Part shown: positions 37,321 to 49,465 of the stretch, piece after piece
How the letters are laid out: each line of letters opens with the position of its first letter
Position numbering within the stretch: position 1 is the stretch's first letter
Assembly: GCF_932294415.1 (NCBI RefSeq)
Contig: NC_065536.1
Span: 5,280,974 to 5,344,973, forward strand
Reading direction: 5' to 3'
DNA length: 64,000 nucleotides
Origin: Quercus robur
Taxonomy: Eukaryota > Streptophyta > Magnoliopsida > Fagales > Fagaceae
Notes under the pieces: generated by a model
What the model was told of the DNA's origin: nothing
The model's input: the letters and a program-made list of their open reading frames with translations, nothing else
Databases searched by the model: none
Made by a program: the position numbers and the translations under genes

Positions 37321-37502
37321 AGAATAATACTAGAGAAACAAATTATTTTACAAAAAATTTTACAAACTGTTAATGTGGTAAGTGATTATTGGTAAATGAA
37401 AAGTGATATTAATGGTAGGTTTAAATAAAAACCAATAAGAGGTTGCCTACATCAACATTTTGTAAAAATGTTGTAAAATAGTTTTTGTCTATAGTATTAC
37501 TC
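37321..37502. mobile_element. Short MITE (about 180 bp)
   Basis: The left end GAATAATACTAGAGAAACAA and the right end GTTTTTGTCTATAGTATTAC are inverted repeats extending about 45 bases, including TTTTACAA/TTGTAAAA blocks. No coding content. Confidence 0.6.
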
Positions 37503-38527
37503 ATATATAAATCAATCATAAACACAAAAAAATAAACATTAACATCATAGAAGTATTGTTAAGAACATATCGAAGGTATGTTGGATTTCACCCTTTACCT
37601 TAGCAAGTCATTATGAGGCTAGCACTCTTGAATTTTGACCTAAATAGCCTTTAAATAGGCCAATAAATTTTATTACAATTAAATTTCCCTTCTTTTTAGG
37701 GGGAGAATTTATTTTCGGGCTTCATTTTTTTTTATTTTTTTGGCTGAATGATTTTCAAACTTCATTTAACCGACTATTCTAGCCCATTAAAATAGAATTT
37801 GGACTTTCCATAATCTTAAAGTTGTATTCTTTTGAGTTATCTTTTTAACCCAACTTGAATCATCGCAATTCAATATTTGAGCAGAAAGTTATGCTCAAAA
37901 TACTAAAACTATGTGGGCTGTATTCTTAGGTGAATATTTCTAATAAAATCCTAAGGTGAATTGGACTTGGAGTTAGTGTGAACCTTTGATTTCTTGCTCC
38001 ATTTGGGCTCGAATTTGATTGGGTTGAGATTTTTTAACCTCATTATGACCCTTGTCAAAATTTAGTTTATTAGTCTTCGTCTAATATGCTCATTTCATTC
38101 TAGATAAATCTTGCTTGAATCAATTTTATTCTCCTACAAATCAAAGACATATTCATGCATTGAAATTCATTTTAAGTACAAAATTAATTATTCAACATTA
38201 CTCCAAAATTAAATATAAAATTCATGAATTAAGACAATATAAGTAAGATAATACTCCCTACTAAAAGTATAAATATGCAAAATTAAGCTATTATCAATCA
38301 ACCCCAAGATTCTCAATCTTAGTTATATATACAAATTAAAATTTTAATAAAATGAGTAAAATTATATCCATTAAAATTAAAATAATTTTTCTATAAATTT
38401 ATGTTGACAGATTTTTTTTTTTTTTTAAATCACAATGAAATTATAAAATTCACAACAATTCAAAATATTATCTTGTAAAGTTGTCATTTACAACTATATT
38501 TTATGTTGGTTTTATTCCATGACAGAA
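37503..38527. other. AT-rich spacer
   Basis: I see no gene, RNA or clear element. Confidence 0.5.
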
Positions 38528-39522
38528 AGTGTTGTAATTACATTAATTTTATTCCTTGTATTTTGTGGGATTTTATTTTATTAGATTTAGTATTAAGTTG
38601 GTGAAGAATTGAGCATGAAATGAAGAATCAATGTAATTTTGCGACTAACTCACAAGAAGCTCGCAAATAAAGGTTCCTACGAAAAGGGCACGTGAGAAGC
38701 GCATGCTGGAAGCTGAAGAGTCATGCCAAGCTGTCAGTTTCATGAGTGTCTCACAAGAAGGGACAACCCGCGAGGTACCCGCGAAACACTCTACTTGGAA
38801 GATTTTAAGTGTGACTTTCTTACCTTTTACTCATACTATATATACCTTCATTACCCACAAAAGTAAGAGAGGCTATTTAGAAAGAAAAACCCTAGATAAG
38901 TTTTTACAATATAACACACCCATCTTTTAGAGAAAGAGCTACTCATCCTTAGTGAGAAATCATTGTAGACTCTACTCCTCCCCTCTCCTATTGTCATACC
39001 TTTGAGGAGATTTGTACCCAAACACAACCCACATATTTTCAGAGTATAGAGAGTGTTTTGAAGCTTGAAAAACTTTGGGAATTTGCCAAAAGAAGCCAGC
39101 AAGGCTTGGCGGATGCAATCGGTTGTATTGCGAGATCCAGAAAACTAGAGAAAACATGACTCCAAGAAATTCGTTGGTAACAGGAGCTTGGAGGGCTCAA
39201 GTACATTGGGTAAACTAGGCTTAGAGGGTCTTTTTAATTCATATACTCCAACTTTATTCTCTAGTGGATCGATTTCAACTTGGAGGGTCACGAAGAGGTT
39301 TTTCGCTAAGTTTTTCAGTTTCCTCTTCAATAACATATCTTGGTGTTATCTTGTGTTTGCATCTCTCTTCCGTTACTCTTGTGCTTTACATTTATTACTT
39401 ATTGTTTATGTTTGCGCACTAGAGTAGTTTTGGTTATTGCTCTTTAGTTACTCTTGTTCCGCACTTAGATAAGTTAGAGTAAAAGCAATCTAGCTATATT
39501 TTTAATTTGGGGTCTAAACAAG
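38528..39522 (+). mobile_element. Probable solo LTR
   Basis: It begins TGTTGTAATTAC and ends GGTCTAAACA, giving TGTT...AACA termini. It contains CTATATATACC (about 38,837) followed about 50 bases later by an AAACCCTAG leader, and T-rich 3' sequence. No polypurine tract or primer site flanks it and no clear 5-bp target duplication is readable, so it is either an old solo LTR or has a misplaced border. Confidence 0.5.
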
Positions 39523-41472
39523 CTCTTGTATTTTTGCACAAATCCGAGCTTTCATATTTAATCATGAATCACATATGTTATATAGTTAACTTCAATGAAC
39601 ACCGCACCACAAAAAAAAATAAAATAAAAAAATCTAGGTTAACAACCATTTAATTGTTCTCATCTTTGATATAAGTTCTAATGACTACAATATTACTGTC
39701 AAGTGTGGAAATTATTAATCATTATTATCATTATTATTTTTATCATTATTGTCATTATCATTATCATTCCTTGACTACATTATCTATAAGATGCTTGCTT
39801 GTTATTTTTATTGATTCTCATAATAAACTTTTATTCCTCTTTACAACCCACCTAATTAATAAATCTTTGTTCATATTTGTATATATGAAGATAAATAACA
39901 TATGTTTATACTTATGTACAAAATAAATAATATGTAAATAGCGTTTTAGTCCATATATTTGGTACTTTGAATTTGGTCATCAAGTTTATATAACTTCATT
40001 TTAATCCTTATATTTAAAAATTTGCTATTATTTTGGTCCTTAAATGAGAGTAAGATGGAGATTAAAATGACTGTTAATTTAAAAATATAAGGACCAAAGA
40101 TGAAGTTATAAAAACTTAAGGACCAAATTGAAAATACAGCTAGAACATAGGGACCAAAAAGGTAATTTTCCCTAAATAATACTCATTGCCTCTTTGTTTA
40201 ACTTCACGTGGATAATTTGTTGTCGATAGAATGACTTGCCCGAAAAACAATCATGATGAATTTAGTCACATTATTTTCATTTTTAGTTGTACAGTTTCGT
40301 TTAAAGTTAACTTATTCGGTTAGTTTTATTAAATTTTACCTAACTGAGTATTCACCAAACTTATATTATTAGGATTGTACTCACAATAAGTAGCGGTTTC
40401 ATTGTTGAAAAGACCCTCAAATGTGTAACAATGCAAAAAAATGGGGTTATCTCCAATAATATATTAGATTATGTTAATAACTATCCTTAGGGCAACTGTT
40501 AATAAATCATAATAAAAAAGTTTTGACTCTACTTTCATGGAAAATATAAAAAGTTCTCAACAATATTTATTTTTTTTTAATCATTTTTCCAATAAAATGT
40601 TTTTAAAAATAGTTCCTAAACCAATGCCGTAGTTGGTTAACATTCCCCAATTTATTATATGTTTCAAAAATACTTGAACAATGGTTATGTCTCTATATTT
40701 AGTACTTTCAATCATCATAATCATAGAAATCTACCTATAGCTAGAAATGCTCAAAACAAAATAAAAAACATGAAAATATTACCTAAGGTGTTCAGGAGAA
40801 AGAAAGAGGTAAAAAGTAAACATGGGTTATTACATACATTGTCAAAATAAATAAAAGCATAGAAATTTATATTTATTAACTATTTACCATATTTAATTAC
40901 CATTGTGCAAATTCTATAAACATATGTTTCACTATATGTGCGTTTTCTACGAATATATGTTTCATTATATGTTTGATTTTTATGTTTATTCATAATTTTG
41001 TTGCATATTACACAATGTTTTGCAAGGACTATTGATAATATAAAATTGCATATCTCATATATCATTTCATAAACACGTTTTATTCCCTTAAAAAAATATA
41101 CATGTATTATTAATAAAAGACAAAGGTGGATTTTGAGTGGAGTTGTGTATGGCTTTGTGTTAGAACTCCTTTCCTTTTCCTTCTTCCTTGTGTGTGTGAG
41201 TCTAAAAAAAAAAAAATCAGTCCCAAATTTGGGGTTGGCTCATCAACAAAACAATTAGGGGTGGTCATATGTATTATTTTCCTTCAATATATAAAATTGC
41301 TATAAAAACTCAATATATAATTGCATAAAATTCAAAAAATTTAATGTACAAATTATTTGTTACCTGAACAAATTTTTTTAAAAACTATAATTACAATCCA
41401 AAATGAAATAAAAGAAAAAAAATTGTATAATTTTTCATAATTTAATATTATCTCATTAAAATTTGGAAATAC

Positions 41473-41513
<41 letters not shown>

Positions 41514-41716
41514 AAGAAAAACTCAATGGTCTCACGTTTGAAACACAAACCTTTATATTTAATTTTAGCTATTTATTTTAGGCATGTAGATCCATTCTTC
41601 TCTTTTTTAAGTAAAATAAATTAGAAATTGCAACAAATAAACCCAAATAATTTTTTTTTTTTTAATTGGATACTTAAAATTTGGGAATTTTGATATTGAA
41701 TTGTTTGTAACATGAA

Positions 41717-41752
<36 letters not shown>

Positions 41753-42229
41753 AATTCAATGGAATTATTTGAGAATTTAGTCAAAAACCATAACAATAAA
41801 ATCCAATGGAAAAGTAAAAACAATTCCCTTACAAAATTATCCACAACTTGGAAATTGGTTAATAAAATTGAAAATATAAATGCATTAAGAACCAACAGCA
41901 ACAGCCGAATCAAGAGTCTTATAATTCAACTGATTAGCATTTTCTAGTGTTTTCAAGACACCTAGGGTTCAAATCCCCTCCCCTTTAATGGCCTTTGGGA
42001 GTTGTAAAGTGTAAACCCTTGGACTTTGAGTGTTTTTAACCTTATAGCTCCCGGCAAACATACGTTTTTATTTTCAAAATTATACATAACTTGAAAATTA
42101 TTTAACTAAAATTGAAAATATAAATGCACTAAGAGCCAAGAGTCGAAAGAGTGGGAAATCTGAAGAGATTCGAAAACAAAATCTTGTTTTCAAATGATGC
42201 ATTTTAAAGAATTTTTCTAAGGATGGAAA
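39523..42229. other. AT-rich spacer
   Basis: Contains TTATCATTATTATCATT microsatellite-like sequence (39,717-39,768), a (TA)n run at 41,480-41,509 and a long A run near 41,720-41,750. No gene is supported; the short frames are low-complexity. Confidence 0.5.
39955..40168. mobile_element. Palindromic MITE of about 0.2 kb
   Basis: TTAGTCCATATATTTGGTAC on the left is mirrored by a GGGACCAAA end on the right, and the interior TTTATATAACTTCAT/ATGAAGTTATAAAAAC blocks form an inverted pair. It belongs to the common TTTGGTCC class of plant MITEs. Confidence 0.55.
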
Positions 42230-42657
42230 ACAATTTTTAAGAGATGCAGAGAAATTTCAATGTCTTAGGAAAGTTTTTAGGTAGTATTTTTCAAGATAAA
42301 AATTTCATGATTTTTCTTAAAATCATTTCAAGGATGAAAATTGCATAGCTTCTAACAAAGTAGTTTTCAAGGAAAAAAATTCCATGGGTTTTATGAAAAA
42401 TCATTTTCAAGGATGAAAATTTCATGGGCTTTTAGAAAGTAGTTTTCAAGAAGAATATTCCATTTTTTTGGAAAACCATTAATCATATGGGTTCTTGAAA
42501 ATTTATTTTTCAAAAAGAAATTCCTATGTTTTCGGAGACGCATTTTTCCAATAATGGAAAATACCACAAAGTTTTAAAAGATTATTTTGTTTTGAAAATA
42601 ATGGGTTTCATTGGTTTTCTTTGGAAAACCAACTCACTTTTAAGAAGCACTTTTAGC

Positions 42658-42694
<37 letters not shown>

Positions 42695-42720
42695 TGTGGA
42701 AGTATGGTTTATCTTGATAA
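42230..42720 (+). repeat. Degenerate tandem repeat array
   Basis: A motif like TTTTCAAGGATGAAAATTTC with ATGGG(C/T)TTTT recurs roughly every 60 bases, alternating AAAGTAGTTTTCAAG and AAATCATTTTCAAGG versions. A (TA)n run at 42,673-42,695 follows. No coding sense. Confidence 0.6.
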
Positions 42721-43192
42721 CATTTTAGAAACACAAGCAACTTTTGAAAACAATGTTTATTTTGGGAAACAACTTGAAAATCTTTTCTAGAAGTGCTATT
42801 GGATCGACGCTTATTATCTGATAGTAGGGATTCACATCACTAACTAATATTGGTATGCAAAACCCATGCCCATTTTAACACATAAAAATAGATTACAATG
42901 AAAGTAAATTCAATTCAAGCAATTAAGGTTATAGGCTAAAATTAACTACACATGGCATCCCTACAAGTGTATATAACTAATCTCATCATCCATGCAAACC
43001 CATTGATTCCATCATATATGTCCATTTATTTATACATATTCACCAAAATTTACTCATGCGCATTCTATAATCTCATCATGCAAAAGAGAAGGGAGATGAA
43101 CGTACTACACACCTAGGCAAGCATAGATTGATTCACGGATAGCCAAAATAACCCAAACATGTTATTAATGGATTCATGGCACTTAACCATTT
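42721..43192. other. AT-rich spacer
   Basis: No gene or clear element is seen. Confidence 0.5.
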
Positions 43193-43455
43193 GTGATGTG
43201 GTTCAATAAACGTTACTTATCTAGCACTTAGTGGTAAAATTATCAACGGAAATGGATGGTATGACCAATATGAAAATATAATTTTTCAAACATGAATGAC
43301 CAAAACAAAAATTTTGAAATGTAAAGGGTCAAAATAAAAATAACTTCGAACCTGAAAGCCAAAAGAGTACTTCAGTTTATATCTACAATGAACAAAAACA
43401 AAACATGAGATCAATAGACATGAAAAACCATCTATTCTCTCTAGAAATAATAAAA
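43193..43455 (+). repeat. Dispersed repeat shared with the AP-3 mu intron
   Basis: Matches 62,520-62,765: both carry GATGTGGTT, CCAATATGAAAAT, AAAATTTTGAAATGTA and CATGAAAAACCATCT in the same order. The copy here lacks the left half of the MITE present at 62,398. Confidence 0.75.
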
Positions 43456-43654
43456 ATAAAAATAATGTTAGCGATGTCAAATTACTCCATTGTCCTTTTC
43501 ATAAGCAAAGCAATGAGATTTCTTTCCCCTTTTTTTGAGAAAAACGATAGTTTAATTTTATTAAGAATTAATGAATTATAAGTGTTGTACTGCAGTGAGT
43601 AAAATATTCGAATTACATGGGGACCATGGCGGCATATCTTCCATCCAGTATACT

Positions 43655-43960
43655 CCTTTATCATGATTTTGAGACTTCTTAGCTTATTATCCTTGCACCC
43701 AATAAATATTGGAATTTTACATGTCTAAGACCACTCAGTAGAATCTTGATATCATGCCAAAGGTGACCGAGATTTATCACAGCATGGTGTTTGCTTGTGT
43801 ATAGAGCTCCTTCAATACACTTTGAAAATGATAATCTATCTCCAATTCTCTAATTCCCAAATCTATTGCAAATTCAATCACATGACGCAAGCCCGGAATT
43901 TCCTATCTCCAAAGACCTTAATGCAGACAAGAGAATAATGAGATTTTAGTACCCAAAGAT
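43655..43960 (-). pseudogene. LINE RNase H domain remnant
   Basis: On the minus strand the frame reads EFAIDLGIRELEIDYHFQSV, then LKELYTQANT; a frame change is followed by GHLWHDIKILLSGL. This matches the plant LINE C-terminal RNase H (RVT_3) pattern of a helix, an L-E-x-D strand and a later G-x-L-x-x-D-I helix. Stops and a frameshift show it is dead. Confidence 0.6.
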
Positions 43961-44111
43961 GGACCTACGTTGGGGCTGAGGGGGGCCATGCCCAATTAGA
44001 GCATCCACAGCAGTGGAGCTAAAAATTTAGCTTTTTAGCTCCACCAAAAGTTACTTTATCTATTTTACCTACATACATGCTGCAGCAGTGGATCTATTTT
44101 AGCTTTTAACA

Positions 44112-44210
44112 CAATAAAATAATATAAACATCACAATAAAATAATATATCCATTACAATAAAATAATATATCCACTACAATAAAATAATATATCTTATAC
44201 AATAAACAAC
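44112..44210 (+). repeat. 22-bp-period subterminal array of the Harbinger
   Basis: The word CAATAAA starts at 44,112, 44,134, 44,156, 44,178 and 44,200, a strict 22-bp period; the first four continue as CAATAAAATAATAT. Regular spacing near a transposon end is what a transposase or accessory-protein binding array would look like; that role is inferred. Confidence 0.85.
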
Positions 44211-44224
44211 AACCACAACCACCT

Positions 44225-44340
44225 TCAACCGCCACCGCCGCCACCACCATCGCCGCCATCGCCGACGACTTTTTTTCCACCGCCGTCGTCGCCGCCGCCA
44301 CCGCCACCGACGACTCTTTTTCCGCCGCCGCCGCCGCGTG
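44225..44340. repeat. GCC/CCG triplet-rich stretch
   Basis: Interrupted CCGCCA and CGCCGC triplets within the transposon, downstream of the transposase. The frames across it are glycine or proline homopolymers without support as proteins. Confidence 0.85.
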
Positions 44341-44681
44341 ATAGCAAATAATCGTCTAGTGTTATATTTTTTTTTAACCCCAAATTATACTCATACATTT
44401 TTTTTTTAATAAAACAATTTTTCAATTATCATGATAACGTATTATCGTCTCAATTATCCGGAAGCAACCTTGAAATAATATGAACTATGAAATGAAGGAA
44501 CTTTATAATGTAGTCCATAGATTTATAAGAAAACATAGAAAATAAAATACATATTATAGCAAGAACAATGTAGTCCATAGATTTGCTCACATACATAATT
44601 CAAACCAAATTACAATAAAACTCACACACTCGCACAAGTTCTTATGACTCATACTAAACCCACATACAAAAAAGAAAGTTC

Positions 44682-45944
44682 CTACGACTCGCCTTGCAAT
44701 TGCCATAAATGTTCAATAAGGTCCGACTGGAGTTGAAAATGGATTTCTCGGTCTCTAATGCGTCCATGCCTCTCAATGTATGACAAAAATTCATCACTTT
44801 GTTCACGTAACATTTGCAGAGGAGGATTATCCACTCCATCATTTTGTTCATAATCCAAATCTACCACTTCATTATCATCCCGCTCATCTTCTCGCTCATC
44901 TTCAACAATCATATTATGGAGAATTATGCACGCTTTCATGATCTTTTTGAGTGTTTCAAGATGAAAAAATCGTGCAGGTCCACGGACAATTGCGAAACGT
45001 GCTTGAAGCACTCCAAATGCACGCTCAACATCCTTCCTATACCCCTTTTGGGCTGCTGCAAATAATTTATGCTTATGTCCTTGTGGAGCTGGGATTGTTT
45101 TCACAAATGTTGCCCACTTTGGATATATACCATCAGCAAGGTAATATCCCATAGTGTAGTCATGACCATTAATTGAGTACTGTATTGTAGGAGCACGTCC
45201 TTCAGCCAATTCATTAAATACATGAGATCGCTCTAACACATTAATATCATTATTTGACCCAGGTAATCCAAAAAATGCATGCCATATCCAAAGATCATAT
45301 GATGCTACTGCCTCCAAAATAATAGTAGGCTCACGAATATGACCACAATATTGACCTTTCCATGCAGATGGACAATTTTTCCACTTCCAATGCATGCAAT
45401 CAATTGAACCTAACATACCTGGAAAACCTCGACGTTCGCCGTGAGCTAACAGTCTAGCAATGTCTTCATTGTTTGGCTTTCTCAAGTATTCTTCAGAGAA
45501 AACATCAATTACCGCAGTAACAAATTTTTTCAAACTTTCTAATGCAGTAGTTTCTCCAATCCGCACATATTCATCTATCAAATCACCCGATATTCCATAC
45601 GCAAGCATTCTAAGTGCAGCAGTTATCTTTTACAATGAAGATAAACCAAGTTTGTTAGCACTATTTCTTTTTTGGACAAAATAAGAATCATGAGCTTCAA
45701 CTTGAGATTGAATACGAAGAAAAAGAGAACGCTTCATTCGAAATCTCCTACGAAATAAAGTAGGTGGATATATTGGTGTGGGAGCAAAATAATCAAGAAA
45801 AAGCCTCTCATGGCCTACCAAATGATTACGTTTGATAGAACGACGACGACGCTTAGGTTGTGATGCTTCCATAACAAGTTCTTCGATTATCTCATCTTCA
45901 TCTGAGTCATCAAGAAGGAACTTGCGAATCACAAAGTGATTCAT
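44682..45944 (-). pseudogene. PIF/Harbinger DDE transposase, one in-frame stop
   Basis: DNA-cutting and joining enzyme of the element, HARBI1-like. From ATG 45,944 the frame runs 104 codons with an acidic start, a KRRRR basic patch and an N-terminal helical region. It meets TAA at 45,632-45,630, then continues in the same frame to TAG at 44,682. After the stop the DDE nuclease domain is complete: first D in GSIDCMHW, second D in GSNNDINVL, a conserved D in YYLADGIYP, and E in RKDVERAFGVLQARF. Relatives normally have glutamine where the stop lies, so one C-to-T change explains it. Total length would be about 420 aa, usual for the family. A downstream ATG at 45,608 could give a product lacking the N-terminal region, unlikely to work fully. 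Confidence 0.93.
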
Positions 45945-46433
45945 GGATGCAACCTTCAAGACAATTGAAAATCAATTATTACTATAGATGCAAGACATGG
46001 ATTCACGCACAAATCACAACACATCACAACACAAACACATACATCTAAAAATAAAAAACTTGGAAATACTATGGATGCTCATTATTCATAGATTTATTCT
46101 AAGACCTGTCATCTCAAAACCAAGTATATGATACTAGGCACTCCATAGTGGTTGTAATACTCATAGTTGATCAAATAATAATTTCATTGAATTAAAGAAT
46201 CATATCAATGCCTATCACAAGATCAAATAGAACTTAACAAAAGATAAAAAAGATTGCACTTCAAAGTCTTTGCTAGATTGCACTTCAAGTCATAACACAA
46301 ATACATACATATAGTTTAAGATAATTCATCAAGTGACATAAGCCACTACAAAATACATAAGCCACTACAAAATACATAAACCACTACAAAATACATAAAA
46401 GTCTAAACTACATCCAAAATACAATTAAACTCA

Positions 46434-47542
46434 TTAATTACTTGATCTTCGTTTTGACATGATTTCCTCTTGGAGTTGTTCATAAAAAGCTTTTTGTGCT
46501 CCGGTTAAGCCACTTGTATCTATCATCATGATTCTCTCTTCCTCTAACCTTTCTTCTCGCTCACATTTTTTCTTCTCAATAATCATTCTTTCCTTCTCAA
46601 TCTTAAGTTTTTCTTCCCTACTTGCCTTTTCAATTGCAAGTTTTTCCCTCTCAAAAGACATTTTTTCCTCTTCCAATCGAGTTACATCCTCAATCAATTT
46701 CAATTTTTTGTTCAAATATTCCCCTACATCTTTTCCGGCGGCTTTGTTCTTTCGAATAGCCTTTTCAGCCTTCCTACCAATAGGTCTCTCCAAGTTAGAA
46801 GTGTCACCAAGTCCGGACCCACAATCCCCTTCACTAATAGATATTGGCTCTGAAGTTGGAGGCACATATGATCTCGATCTAGCATTATTAGGATCGGCAA
46901 ACTTTGGTTGGTCCTTTAACATGAGCCAACAATGATCAAGAAGAAAGGGTTTCTTGTACTTCTCTAAATACAAAGCCTTCGCATTGATAATCTAAAAAAA
47001 AAATTAAAACAAATATAACATAATTAATATTATCAAACTATTGGTGAATGAACATTTTAACACTATTGTAATATAATTTATACCTTATCTTCTTCGGTTA
47101 TACCACTTTGATGAAGTGCGTTAATTTGAGCCATACACCCGGCAAACTTATTTGTCTTTTCACTAATCGTACCCCAACGACTTAGTAAGGAGATAACAGT
47201 GCGTGTGGTACCGGATGTATTGTACTGCATAAAATATTCCCAAACTTTTTGACGAAAGGTATTTTGTGTTTGTTCATTACTGCTTATGGCGTCAACACTA
47301 GTATTGAGCCATGCTGCCACTAAAAGTTTATCTTCCTCTACAGTAAAATTAGAGCCCCGTTTTCCTTTTGTAGAAGAGGTATTTTCAACTTGTGGTGGTG
47401 GTGGAGGTGGAGAATCAGAAACTGACGTAGGAGTATTTTGAGACGTTCCCAAAAATTGAGAGTCAATTTCTATATCCCCGTTCATGATACCCGTGATAAA
47501 TGTTAGGTCTCTACGTAACTCTGTGTCCCTACGTGACTCCAT
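46434..47542 (-). CDS. Harbinger accessory protein, Myb/SANT-like with NAM-associated C-terminus
   Basis: Second protein of PIF/Harbinger elements; in the family it helps bring the transposase to the nucleus and the transposon ends. Exon 1 is 47,542-47,084 (ATG at 47,542) and exon 2 is 46,991-46,434, joined across a 92-bp GT-AG intron without frame loss, giving 338 aa. A PPPPPP stretch precedes a Myb/SANT-like domain beginning [19 protein letters not shown], with KVWEYF and a later SRWGTIS helix. Exon 2 holds [17 protein letters not shown] and a long charged coiled coil (about residues 245-310). No stop is seen, so it looks intact, unlike its partner transposase. Genome pipelines often mislabel this family as a glutathione S-transferase T3-like protein. 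Confidence 0.88.
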
Positions 47543-48360
47543 AAAATTAGAAAATATATATATAAACTTCCTGCACACAGAAAATTTCCAAACTAATATT
47601 TATATTGACACAACAAATTACATAGATAAATTACACAATAAACTTAAATTTATATTACAGAGACATTTTTTTTTTTTTTGATAGGTTATATTACAGAGAC
47701 ATTTATATGAGCCATGAGTCAATTTTGGTTTTATGCAACACAGGAAAGTGGTTTTGTGCACACAATTTACACTAACAACAAAACATAGCTTTCCCGCACA
47801 AATTCACACAACCAATTCCAAGGGCACAGAGACCACAAATTCACACTAAGAGACCACATAATCCACACAACCAATTCCTGCAAACAGAAAATTTCCAATA
47901 CAGAGTGCACAGAATCCACTCAACAAAATAACACAAAATTTCCAAACACAAAATTTCCAATACAGAGACACATAATCCACACAACCAATTCCTGCATAAT
48001 CCACACATAATCCACACGGTATTTCCAACCACAAAATCACACTAAACCCAGAACAGAAAAAACAGAAAAAATTCATGTGCACAGAGACCAAATAACAGAA
48101 AAAATTAACTACAAAAGAAAAGAGAGAGCACTGACCTGAAGTGGATCGGCTGGGACGGCGACGGCGTGGGCTGGGCTGGGACGGCGACGGCGTGGAGAGC
48201 TTGATGAGTGAGATGAGAGCTTGCGACGGCGACGGACGGCGACGGTGATGAGTGAGGGAGATGAGCTGGAGTGCGACGAGCGAGGGAGATGAGTGAGGGA
48301 GATGCGGCGACGGCGTGGCTGGGCTGGGCTGGGCTGGGACGGCGTGGCTGGGCTGGGCTG

Positions 48361-48655
48361 GGACGGCGAGGGACGGCGTGGGCTGGGTGGTCTGTGGCGG
48401 CGACGGTGATGAGTGATCTGGGAGTTGAGAGTGAGGGAGAAGGAGTTGAGAGTGAGAAGGAGTTGAGAGTGAGGGAGATGAGTGAGGGAGATGCGGCTGG
48501 GACGGCGTGGCTGGGCTGGGCTGGGACGGCGAGGGACGGCGTGGGCTGGGTGGTCTGTGGCGGCGACGGGATGAGTGATCTGGGAGTTGAGAGTGAGGGA
48601 GAAGGAGTTGAGAGTAAGAAGGAGTTGAGAGTGAGGGAGAAGGAGACGGTGAGAT
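48361..48655 (+). repeat. Tandem duplication (about 163 bp period) in the Harbinger leader
   Basis: GGACGGCGAGGGACGGCGTG at 48,361 recurs at 48,524, each followed by the GGTCTGTGGCGGCGACGG and GGGAGTTGAGAGTGAGG blocks. GGCTGGGCTGGGACGGCGTG motifs also repeat upstream. The segment is very G+C-rich against its surroundings and lies 5' of the minus-strand genes, so it may be promoter or leader. Confidence 0.8.
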
Positions 48656-48744
48656 ATAAAAATAAAAGAATGAAAAAAAAGTGAGTGGAGTGATTATTTT
48701 AATCCGCTGATTGATTAAAAAAAATTTTTTTTTTTTTAGATGAG

Positions 48745-48784
48745 TGCTACAGTGCACATCTATCTTTAGATGTGCACTGTAGCA
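48745..48784. promoter_or_regulatory. Perfect subterminal hairpin of the Harbinger
   Basis: Arm TGCTACAGTGCACATCTA (48,745-48,762), loop TCTT, perfect complementary arm (48,767-48,784). It lies about 110 bp inside the right end and recurs in the relative at 50,343. Confidence 0.92.
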
Positions 48785-48895
48785 AATCAGCCAAATTTTA
48801 TGGCTTTAACTCCACTGCTGTGGGCTTATTTTGCTATATTGGTGGAGCTAAAATAGCATTATAGCTTTTTAGCTCCACTGCTGCAAATGCTCTTA

Positions 48896-49432
48896 ACCCA
48901 TGAAAACCAAAAAAAATAAAATAATTTGCTCCAACCTTTTGCCCGTTGGATATTGATCCAAGAATAACCAGAGAATCCTATGGTTTAAACAAAAGAAATT
49001 GCCCCAATAACAACATTAATAACCTTTAGACAAACAAAAATTAACTACAAAAAAATCACAAATCCAATCTAAACAAAAACAAACAATCCCAAATTCCAGT
49101 TTTACCCATTTAATTTCTCTATCTTAGTCTTATTACTTTCATTCTTCCTCCATTCATTACTGCCTTTGACATAAGATCCACAAACCAGTTACCAATCACA
49201 TATCATAGGCTCACTGTTGCAGGTTCTCAGCTTGGTATCCTTCGGTCTACTTTTCACACTCGCACATGAGTTGAATCTACTAAGGTATAGTCATCTCTTC
49301 TCAATTAATTTCTTTTCACTGATCTAAGTTTATTTCTCAATCTTTGATGTCCTCTCTAGCTCACTAGTGTGTTTGTTCTTCTGTTTTGATGGAATTATTT
49401 GGATTTTCTCTTAGCTTTACTTATTTATATAA

Positions 49433-49465
<33 letters not shown>

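Larger units (their letters stand above)
43999..48892 (-). mobile_element. PIF/Harbinger DNA transposon, complete ends, 4.9 kb
   Basis: The left end GAGCATCCACAGCAGTGGAG is mirrored by the right end CTCCACTGCTGCAAATGCTC at 48,873-48,892. Exact TTA target duplications lie at 43,996-43,998 and 48,893-48,895, as expected for this superfamily. Inside, on the minus strand, are a Myb/SANT-like gene (46,434-47,542) and a DDE transposase (44,682-45,944), the two proteins needed for Harbinger movement. Subterminal structures are a 22-bp-period array at the left and an 18-bp-arm hairpin at the right. One stop codon in the transposase suggests it cannot move by itself now, though it looks young. Confidence 0.93.

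Noticed and set aside
44225..44425. Glycine-rich frame over the GCC repeat
   Set aside because: Triplet-repeat artefact downstream of the transposase.
47846..48757. 303-codon Pro/Ser-rich frame on the minus strand of the Harbinger, and a similar frame at 50,370-50,855
   Set aside because: The frame is a by-product of tandem CT/GC-rich repeats in the leader region; no domain, and the similarity follows from shared transposon sequence.
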